Assembly: GCA_030272585.1 (NCBI GenBank)
Contig: BSYQ01000011.1
Coordinates: 1,116,001-1,180,000, forward strand
Source of the DNA: Bryopsis sp. KO-2023
Taxonomy: Eukaryota > Chlorophyta > Ulvophyceae > Bryopsidales > Bryopsidaceae
Direction: 5' to 3'
Length of the DNA: 64,000 nt
Below are positions 40,501-47,584 of the stretch, piece after piece. The notes under the pieces were generated by a model. The model was not told where the DNA came from. It searched no databases and was given only the letters and a program-made list of their open reading frames with translations. The stretch's first letter is position 1, and every line of letters starts with the position of its first letter. A program made the position numbers and the translations under genes.

Positions 40501-41019
40501 GGCTCCAACGCGTACATCCCAACCGCCTGTAAGTTTGCCAATACACCCGGGCATCACAGACACTGCTCGAGGGATCGCTTTGGGAAATCCTGGAAAGCTT
40601 GTGCGAAGGATGTGTTGGCCATCCTCGTGGCCTTGCGGCGCCCCGACCTCTTCTGCCGCGGACGCGAACTCACGCTGGGGGACATCCCGGCGGCGGACCT
40701 TTCATGGATCCCGGAGTATCGCCCTGGCATCACCGCCGACGAGGTTTTCCAAAATCGCTGCTGGCGATGCGAAGCAGAAGCCCGAAACTTCCCGACGACG
40801 GCATACTGGCGCACGCTGACGGCGGAGATGTGGGGGCGATACCCCGAGCTCCGTCGGCCGTTCCCTGACGAGATCCCCCTGGAGAGAGGCAACGCAGCCA
40901 AGCGGCCCCGAGAAGACGAAGGTCCAGACGATCCAGCAGCGGGAGGAGAGCCGCCGGAGCACTGTCGCGGAGGTCAGGGAGGACCGCCACCACCACCACC
41001 GCCGCCGCCGACAGCCTAA
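37528..41019 (+). CDS. LTR-6 integrase fused to a long accessory region with RING-like domain
   Basis: 1163 codons (first ATG 37555, MDPWADAEL). Integrase: HHCC zinc domain (AHIGGRGLC ... CHSCRR, about 37775-37890), catalytic Asp/Asp/Glu (GMDLITL about 37966, IITDNGSEFE about 38137, NGLVERMNRE about 38235) and a GPW module (about 38700). Then an ATG-preceded hydrophobic segment MFRIVCFLAIICGVL (38905-38950), Gly/Ser/Glu- and Pro-rich linkers, a helical segment (WEQQRRRMQKMADLLDRQ), and at 40477-40782 a Cys/His domain: C-x2-C-x13-C ... H-x2-C ... C ... C-x2-C. A nuclear-signal-like KRPRED and poly-Pro end follow. The same domain type is a separate ORF in LTR-1 and LTR-2. A possible 3' splice site (TTTGCCACAG) lies at about 37510-37519. 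Confidence 0.88.
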   Translation: MIKGGGQRRMDPWADAELMEFLKTTALPAEKQAKARVRKRGQRYRWVGGDLHPLKCLSKQGEWLEVPKEEQRPTVVRKVHRENAHIGGRGLCQKVQQRYWWPYIRKEVEQVWQTCHSCRRSQKAPKERHPLRQHIPLRAWERLGMDLITLPTTGTGEKYVIVMVDYFTKWTIAGALTSKRSSAVAAWLKASVFHPYGPPASIITDNGSEFEGEVAELLQQWGVQLRKGRPYHPETNGLVERMNREIQQLLRRECGGGITPQWPEKLQEVIYAINTREHTSTGLSPAKALFFREFSTKTKRNERLAELRGELRRADAVELQRQVTLRFMNEERKAQEGSLARALQKARVKQQLGHLWETIRRGKAPAELQVGDMVMLCSTRFPYHPNEMEFNQGPWMVQELRGDLVKVGQTPRDAWTVDRVQCRLIERTDVEESRGGSAENPNSGGELLDEFALFESPATMFRIVCFLAIICGVLSSGGGGVGPIGGAREGSGDQPERGGSGSSQRGGGNQPGQGNDDTPMAESGSLDTADLEAEYGLQEEETVEELVSEPMEEIAFPAAGPSQPPPVELPATFRNLPVEQQIDAVAAYFAAILASHMTQPETQNVATQTDGKEQRDQVSQATCDMVPWKQWEQQRRRMQKMADLLDRQKNRIAELTGKEKEPLHPRSSHPRKKTVRSLKVGDIGEGGKPPPQLGPEDLEEATATLTGEQPFHQPGQGGLEGSTAATAATGEGQHEETTVGEGLVGGESGAGEKVGEEQPGTPEDEPPAPADVIPGSPPHPQPLSAQEWAEVQREERDRSLAGHQPLPGMHYRRGWEETVSQPRVEEPDPVPFAHQAEQVGSQDPPAEPPTTEEVPPASQLVLLPPGPIRPPAPPLAGPRPPRPFQMFQNVQAPFAFGAGTPTGTTPGLSQSGTPASKGGAPRKGPTTRLASGKGKLKKVVLDFSGTDTETGEDEGPPDGTAPGDGKGQHGQSSGGGTPGMGTRCSRCSKPPGSNAYIPTACKFANTPGHHRHCSRDRFGKSWKACAKDVLAILVALRRPDLFCRGRELTLGDIPAADLSWIPEYRPGITADEVFQNRCWRCEAEARNFPTTAYWRTLTAEMWGRYPELRRPFPDEIPLERGNAAKRPREDEGPDDPAAGGEPPEHCRGGQGGPPPPPPPPPTA

Positions 41020-41801
41020 AAAGGGGGAAGGTGAAAAAAAAAAAGGGAAGGAAAATGGGGGGGGGGGGGGCGACTGTTTGTTTTTGTTTTATTGTTTTAT
41101 TTGTTTTTGTTTTATTGGTTTTCATGAGAATGGCTATGGAGACAGCCTTCTCAAAGAAAAGTAGTAGCTGAACTGGGTTGGACCAGTAAGAATGGAAAAG
41201 AAAAGGAAGTGAGAGAGAGAGAGAGTAAGAGTCCAGAGTTCAGGGCTCTCTTTTTGATGACTTTTTGTTTTTGCTTTTATTGTTTTTGTTTTTGTTTTAT
41301 TGGTTTTCATGAGAATGGCTATAGAGACAGCCTTCTCAAAGAAAAGTAGTAGCTGAACTGGATTGGACCAGTAAGAATGGAAAAGAAAAGGAAGTGAGGA
41401 AGAGAGAGTAAGAGTTCCGAGTTCAGGGTTCTCTCTTAAATCTTTTTGATACATGATTTCAAGTTGCTATGAGGGTTAGAGAACAGACTGTCTGCTGCTG
41501 AAGTGGGCAGGCAGTAAAACACTGTGGCAGGAGTGGGTGTCTGATGGGTTAGATATCTTTTTGGGGGAAGGCATGAAAAAGGGGGGGGGGGGGGGGGGAA
41601 ATAAACAAACAGAAACCTCTGGTTATTGGACCTGAAAAAGAAAAAAAAAAAAAGAGAACAAGCCTACTGGTTGAGAAGGCAGGTTGCTCAGTATTTCTAG
41701 GGATGAAGTGAACAAGCTGACAGAACAGCTGTGGATTGTGTTGTGCTTGTGTTATCAAGGTTAACAGACATTTTTCCTATTGTGTAGAAAGTAATAATCA
41801 G

Positions 41802-41838
<37 letters not shown>

Positions 41839-42066
41839 TTTTGGATCCCAACATACTGACCCTTAGCATTTGTTCTATAGTACTGGGGACACTGCATCTG
41901 TGGACTTAGTGGTTGAATAGGCAGTTAGGTCTTTCTATTCACCACTTCTCCAACAGTTCTGACCCCAGCTATCTTGAAAATGGAAGTCTAGACACAGAAA
42001 CAGTTCAGAAAAGAGGGGAGGGGATGTTAAAACTTTTGGGGACAAAAGTTCAGGGAGGAGGGGAGT
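41020..42066 (+). other. LTR-6 3' region with duplicated segment and homopolymer tracts
   Basis: No gene. Holds G14 (41057-41070), two copies of a 185-bp segment (about 41083-41450, each with CATGAGAATGGCTAT and AGTAGTAGCTGAACTG), G18 (41581-41598), A32 (41802-41833) and the polypurine tract GGGAGGAGGGGAG just before the LTR (42053-42065). LTR-7 has one copy of the 185-bp segment. Confidence 0.8.
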
Positions 42067-42611
42067 GGTTACAGCTGTAACCCCAAACCACGTCGCCTCC
42101 ACCGATTTCGTCACATTGGCCAAGGCCAGAGTGCTATCGGGTAGAGGAGGGGTAGTTAGGACAGTCCAGCCACAGTCTGGAAGTAGCAGTCCAGCTGCGG
42201 AAATGGCTAGGTTGGACGGTCCTAGGGGTAGACTAAGGGAAGGGATTGAGGGAGGTTAGGAAGATCAGCTAGGTTTGATAGGTTAGGTAGTCCCCATCAG
42301 TAGGTGGGATCCTAGGTGATCAGTGGGACTAGGGTGAGTCAGGCGGCAGCCTATTTAATGGCTGATCTTAGGTTATTGGACATTCTGGGTGGGGCTTTTG
42401 TGTTTATTCGGGTTTGGACCCTTTATTGATTGTTGTAAGAAAGCTTGTGTGAAGAGTCCTGAGTAAGGTGCCTTGCAAAGGCCGTGTGATCAAGTACAAG
42501 AGGGGCTGTCCCCACTTCCGCCGTTCCCGTTCTGCAGAAACGCCATCACAACCGTTAAGTACGGCTGCAGGGGTGACCCCAGCGGTCAAGGGTACCCTAT
42601 TTGTGGTTACA
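42067..42611 (+). repeat. LTR-6 3' LTR with palindrome and 7-base terminal extension
   Basis: U3 begins at the polypurine tract with the perfect palindrome GGTTACAGCTGTAACC (42067-42082). 42076-42604 equals the 5' LTR. The last 7 bases, GGTTACA (42605-42611), are followed by the TSD GCCGGG and do not occur at the 5' LTR/PBS junction, where ATTTGT runs straight into TGGTTTCGG. They equal the first 7 bases of the palindrome. Confidence 0.93.
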
Positions 42612-42617
42612 GCCGGG

Positions 42618-43964
42618 TCCTCCCTCTTGTGTCGGCGAGACTCCCAATCTCTTTGCCAATCCGGAAGACATCACATTCACCGCGGCTCCCGTGTCGATGA
42701 TTGCAAATTCCTCCACGCTCTCGGCAGCAGTGGATACAAGGGACATTTTGGTGGTAAGCAGTCCTGCTGATCTCCCCACGGTCAATACTTCTTTGTAAGT
42801 TTTGCTTGTCGTGATTCCTCCACATCCGGTGGATTTGGGAATCTTCTTTTGTTTGGGTCCTGTAGCAGTTTTGCTCTGGCGGTACTGCGTTCTTTCAGAC
42901 TTCCTCCACTTCTTCGTTGGCACTTTCTCCACAGGTGCAACCGAGATAGTCCCGACATAGTTTGTCTCGGGTTGGTAGAGGTCTTCTTCTTCCAATCCCT
43001 CAAAATCATTGTGATCTTCGAAATAGGGTTCCTCGAATTGGACCGTTCTTGTGGCCATTCCACGATATGGTGTACCACTTCTCCTGTATCCTCCAGTGTT
43101 TCTGGAACCACTGTTGCCTGCATTTCCGCTGCTTCCGTTTCTGGCCAACCAGCTCAAAAATCCACGAAATCTTCTGTCTCTCTTGCTCAATTGAGTGATG
43201 AAAAACTTGAGCGAGCCGAATGGTACCTCTTTTAGCTTCTGCTGCCAATCAGTTGGCAGCATATCTCCCTGTCTCACAGGTGTTTCCGTTTCTGCTGTTG
43301 CAGTACTGCCCATCGCTTCTCCTACGGCTCCAATGTCCATCGCGTCCCCTTGGAGTTTCGCTGTTGTATCTTCGAGGCGAAACACGTTGATGATCCATTC
43401 CTTTGCGTTTGCGATAGCGTCTACGTATGTGGCGGTCACCATTGCTGCCGTTCCGACTCTGCAATCCTTTGGAAGTAGTTTGAAGAAAATTTCTTTTATT
43501 TTCGCATCATCCACATCCTGTTCCACTGCCATTGCTTCTTGGCGAAACTGCTCGATCCACTGCAGCCACGTTTGCCCCTTTTTCTTGACACATTTGCGAA
43601 GGACTGCTTCCTTTTCTGAAGGACTCTCCAAGATAGCTCTTTCCGTTACGAGAAATCCTGCCACGTTCATCTTTAACGCATCAATATTTCCAGCCACTGC
43701 TGCTGGAGAAGCTGCGGGCCTCCCGTGTGATCCTGGAGGATACGCTGCGTCGAAGTCGGCCATCAGAACATTGTTAACTTCGTACAGTATTGCCAAAATA
43801 TTCTCTCCGGGTCCTTCTGGGACATAGTGGTCCACCACTGATGCGCAGAACTGCTGATATGTCGCGTAGATCCTTGAGCGCTGAAACGCATACCGGAAAT
43901 TTCTGGAAGTGATAGTCTCATATCGACATATCTTATCCAGAGATGGTGATGGTATCCCCGCCAT
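42618..43964 (-). pseudogene. gag: LTR-4 Gag and protease N-terminal part, cut by LTR-6
   Basis: The frame from a first ATG at 43964 (MAGIPSPSLDKICRYE, context GAAGAATGG). A helical Gag region (YVPEGPGENILAILYEVNN, QTWLQWIEQFRQEAM) is followed by a Gly/Ser/Asn-rich stretch and an aspartic protease start with IIDTGAAVNVMS. I see no CCHC zinc knuckle, unlike the other elements. The reading frame is open further up through the PBS, but without ATG. The element's protease is interrupted at the LTR-6 TSD (42612-42617). Confidence 0.82.
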
Positions 43965-44025
43965 TCTTCCTTGTAGTCTTTGGAGTAGTCTCCCACGAAA
44001 ACTTAAGTTCTCCAGAACGCTGTAA

Positions 44026-44528
44026 CCTGGCTCCGAAACCAATCCTTTGGGTGCGCCTTGCAGGCGATGGGTCAGGTGTTTCTTAGCAGGAAACGCTGCA
44101 AATCGAAAACCTTATACCCTTTATCGTTTCAACTAGGAGGGCTCGGTGAGAGGTCGGAATACAAGAGCTTTGGACGACCAAAAGCGTGGAGACTGAGGCA
44201 CAAGTCGAACATGAACAAAAAGTGGTTACAAGGAAGAATAAAAACCCCCTTCTCTTATAGGGTAAAAAGAGCCACTTCTTAGCTACTCATTTGTACAAAG
44301 TAGCTACCCCGTAGCTACCCATTTCTAATACCCTAGCTTCACCCAACTACCCTTTATTAACTATTACCAACCCTTACAAATTGGAGGTACTCAGTGAGAA
44401 ATACTGAGTACTGTTTCCTAAGTTTCACTGTTTCTGATAACATAAGCAGGACTTCTGAACGTCCTTCCCAGTACTGCAAGAGGAGCTGGACCCTTCTCCT
44501 GCCACAGACCCTTAAAATGCAGGTCACA
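44026..44528 (-). repeat. LTR-4 5' LTR and PBS
   Basis: 487 bp (44042-44528), beginning TGTGACCTGCATT and ending CCAAAGGAT in element sense, then PBS TGGTTTCGGAGCCAGG (44026-44041, minus). A TATA-like CTATAAGAG (element sense) is at about 44253-44261. It looks identical to 18375-18861. Confidence 0.9.
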
Positions 44529-44534
44529 CTTAAG

Positions 44535-45167
44535 GGAATCTGCACTAAGTTTCCCCTGTTCAAGCTCCTCTCTCACTGAAAAATCTGATGTGTCTGCCCT
44601 CAGATCACCATCAGTACTTTTACACTCAGTAACATTGTGCAGCTCAGGTTCAGGCTGTACACCTCCCAAACCTGCACTGCCCGACATCACCTGCAGGCTG
44701 GGTGTGGCTTCACTTGGCTCATCACCTCCTGCCTCAGAGACCAGAGTGGTTGTGGCTTCACTCAGCCCACAACCCTCCTTCGTTGTCTCTATATCCTTCA
44801 CCAGACATTCTGCAAATGTGGCTACACAAGGCCCTCCACCTGCAAAATTCAACACTGACACTGCAGGATCCCCTTCAGGTATGGCTACCCATGGCTCTGT
44901 ACCTGCAAGGTTCTCCATCTTCTTCTTCTTCTTCTTCTCCTTGGCTGAGGCTACACGTGGCTCTCCAACCTTGGAGTTCTGCTTTAAAATTCCTGCTACC
45001 CCCCAATTGGTAGCCTCTCTGTGTGGTGGGCTGCACCGGCCATCCCACACTCCACTTCTATCCTCCTCCGCCAGGATTTCTCGGCCAGCAGCCTCTCCAG
45101 ACTCTGGCCTCCTCAGTTTTCCTGACAGTCTGCAGCAAAATGTCCTTTCTTGCCGCAGTTGTAACAA
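44535..45167 (-). pseudogene. pol: LTR-2 Pol N-terminal linker, cut by LTR-4
   Basis: The frame overlapping the end of gag by about 55 bp. It begins at the zinc-knuckle region in another frame (RQERTFCCRLSGKLRRPES), as in LTR-1, and contains a Lys run (KEKKKKKKMENL) and Glu/Thr-rich sequence but no catalytic motif; protease lies beyond the LTR-4 insertion. It is the spacer between Gag knuckle and protease. Confidence 0.75.
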
Positions 45168-46180
45168 TCAACATTCGCTGCAGAGTGACCTGCATCCATT
45201 CTGCTCCTTCTGGCAGAGATACTCTCTCCAGATCTTCTGTTCTGCCTCTGTCTGCGAGGACTACCACTGCGTCCTCTGCTTTCACTGCGACTGTCGCTTC
45301 GGTTTCTACCAACATCAAAACCCACGCGGTTACGCTGGAGGCCATCAACCTCCATGCGGTCCCCTAATTGTGGTGTATATTGGTGTGGTGTATACCTATC
45401 ACGATCTGCGTCAGTTCTGCCACGACCAGCACTGCGACCTCGACTCTGCGATCTTCCTCTGCTGTAGGATCGGCCTCTGCTGTAAGATCGGCCTCTGCTC
45501 TTTGATCTGTCTCTGCGTGATCCTTCACGCCTGCCTCTGGGACTGTGACCTCTGCGTCCCTCTCTGCGGTACGCCTCAAGTGGACCTTCCCAAGTGGCGG
45601 CGAGTGCTATCGCACGCTCCAGATCTGCAGGATCTTCCATTTCAACCTTAGTTCGCAGACGGTCATTCAGGCCCTCTACAAAACGAAACAGCTGCTCTCC
45701 AGCGTTGCTGTCATTGATCTGCAGCATAAGTCTTCTGAACTGATGCACATACTCAGCAACGGTAGATCGTCCCTGCCTCAGACGAGACCATTCTCGCCTG
45801 AAGTCTTTGTTCTCATTCGTTTTACCAAACTGCTGTCTCAGTGCTGTTACCAAAGCTGGAACGTCCTGTGGCAGATTCAACTGTCCCGCCATCGCAGCTT
45901 CATACCGACCTCTCCACCAAGTGCCTGCTGCATCTCTCAAGCATCCTGCAGCCACTAGTACCTGCTGTTCCCTGTCCCTGGTTGCAGTAACATCAAAGTA
46001 TGTCTGCAACTGGACTTGCCACTCATTGAGGGGAACATCATGTGGATCACCATACCACATGTCAGGGCCTTTCGCCCTAGCTCTGCCCAGAGCTGCGGGA
46101 GGTTGCTGCTGTGCCATCCTGTTGTGCACTGCGTTCCGAGCTGCGTCGTCCATCTGCACGTTCACGTTGGCTGCTACGTG
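45113..46180 (-). pseudogene. gag: LTR-2 Gag, main part: capsid-type domain, Arg/Ser repeats, zinc knuckle
   Basis: A capsid-type Gag domain (GDPHDVPLNEWQVQLQTYFD, LRQQFGKTNENKDFRREWSRLRQG, about 45600-46070), then an SR-like region with repeated RGRSYS/RGRSQS (about 45440-45560), more Arg/Ser text, and CCHC knuckle CYNCGKKGHFAADC (about 45120-45165). The Arg/Ser block looks like an SR-protein RS domain, unusual in Gag, where RG or basic tracts are usual. LTR-7 (TSD TACGTG 46175-46180 and 58808-58813) separates it from the N-terminal part. Confidence 0.88.
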
Positions 46181-46726
46181 TGTAACCACAAATAGGGTAA
46201 CCTTGACCGCTGGGGTCACCCCTGCAGCCGTACTTAACGGTGGTGATGGCGTTTCTGCAGAACGGGAACGGCGGAAGTGGGGACAGCCCCTCTTGAAGTT
46301 GATCACACGGCCTTTGCAAGGCACCTTACTCAGGACTCTTCACACAAGCTTTCTTACAACAATCAATAAAGGTCCAAACTCGAATAAACACAAAAGCCTC
46401 ACCCAGAATATCCAATAACCTAAGATCAGCCATTAAATAGGCTGCCGCCTGACTCACCCTAGTCCCACTGATCACCTAGGATCCCACCTACTGATGGGGA
46501 CTACCTAACCTATCAAGCCTAGCTGATCTTCCTAACCTCCCTCAATCCCTTCCCTTAGTCTCTACCCCTAGGACCGTCCAACCTCGTCATTTCCGCAGCT
46601 GGACTGCTACTTCCAGACTGTGGCTGGACTGTCCTAACTACCCCTCCTCTACCCGATAGCACTCTGGCCTTGACCAGTGTGACGAAAACGGTGGAGGCGA
46701 CGTGGTTTGGGGTTACAGCTGTAACC
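46181..46726 (-). repeat. LTR-7 3' LTR with palindrome and 7-base extension
   Basis: The outer end TGTAACC (46181-46187; GGTTACA in element sense) is extra relative to the 5' LTR. 46188-46717 equals 58278-58807. The palindrome GGTTACAGCTGTAACC is at 46711-46726, followed by plus-strand ACTCCCCTCCTCCC (purine tract complement). Confidence 0.92.
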
Positions 46727-47584
46727 ACTCCCCTCCTCCCTGAACTTTTGTCCCCAAAAGTTTTAACATCCCCTCCCCTCTTTTCTGAACTGTTTCTGTG
46801 TCTAGACTTCCATTTTCAAGATAACTGGGGTCAGAACTGTTGGAGAAGTGGTGAATAGAAAGACCTAACTGCCTATTCAACCACTAAGTCCACAGATGCA
46901 GTGTCCCCAGTACTATAGAACAAGTGCTAAGTGTCAGTATGTTGGGATCCAAAATAAAAGTTTTTTTTTTTTTTTTTCAATTATCACTTTCTGCACAACA
47001 GGAAAAATGTCTGTTAACCTTGATAACACAAGCACAACACAATCCACAGCTGTTCTGTCAGCTTGTTCACTTCATCCCTAGAAATACTGAGCAACCTGCC
47101 TTCTCAACCAGTAGGCTTGTTCTCTTTTTTTTTTTTTTTTTCTCAGGTCCAATAACCAGAGGTTTCTGTTTGTTTATTCCCCCCCCCCCCCCCTTTTTTT
47201 CATGCCTTCCCCCAAAAAGATACCTAACCCATCAGACACCCACTCCTGCCACAGTGTTTTACTGCCTGCCCACTTCAGCAGCAGACAGTCTGATCTCTAA
47301 CCCTCATAGCAACTTGAAATCATGTATCAAAAAGATTTAAGAAAGAACCCTGACCTCTGAACTCTTATTCCCTCTTCCTCACTTCCTTTTCTTTTCCATT
47401 CTTACTGGTCCAATCCAGTTCAGCTACTACTTTTCTTTGAGAAGGCTGTCTCTATAGCCATTCTCATGAAAACCAATAAAACAAAAACAAATAAAAACAA
47501 TAAAAACAAAAACAAACAGTCACCCCTCCCCCATTTTCCTTCCTTTTCCTTTTTTTTTTTTTTCCTTTTCACCTTCCCCCCTTT
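46727..47584 (-). other. LTR-7 3' region
   Basis: No gene. Contains the purine tract next to the LTR, a T run (about 46963-46977), a second T run (about 47127-47141), C15 (about 47179-47193) and one copy of the 185-bp segment duplicated in LTR-6 (about 47380-47520). Confidence 0.75.

Larger units (their letters stand above)
29882..42611 (+). mobile_element. LTR-6: full-length Ty3/gypsy element with AUG-free leader and accessory domain
   Basis: A 12,730-bp plus-strand element in the LTR-4 protease region, TSD GCCGGG. LTRs 29882-30410 and 42076-42604 (529 bp each) look identical, so insertion is very recent. Layout: 5' LTR, PBS 30411, long acidic-repeat frame, Gag-PR (to 35356), RT-RNase H (to 37368), integrase plus accessory region (37528-41019), 3' region, purine tract, 3' LTR. 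All domains are present and the element looks whole. There is no chromodomain. Outer ends are TGTAACC and GGTTACA; the latter is not part of the 5' LTR. LTR-7 is a near-identical inverted copy. Confidence 0.95.
18368..44528 (-). mobile_element. LTR-4: compact LTR element with gag, protease, RT, RNase H but no integrase
   Basis: Minus-strand element in LTR-2 pol, TSD CTTAAG (18362-18367 and 44529-44534). Without its two guests (LTR-5, LTR-6) it is only about 4.6 kb: 487-bp LTRs plus about 3.6 kb of interior. Gag, protease, a divergent RT (YMDD) and RNase H are visible, and coding runs right up to the 3' LTR, leaving no room for integrase or a chromodomain. Its termini match the unusual pattern of LTR-5/6/7: outer 5' end TGTGACC, outer 3' end GGTTACA, inner U3 start GGTTACAGCTGTGACC. 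I infer it used an integrase supplied in trans. The LTRs look identical, so insertion was recent. Confidence 0.9.

Noticed and set aside
38905-41019. Envelope gene in LTR-6
   Set aside because: One hydrophobic segment only, no transmembrane anchor or fusion-type motif; the rest looks nuclear or zinc-binding.
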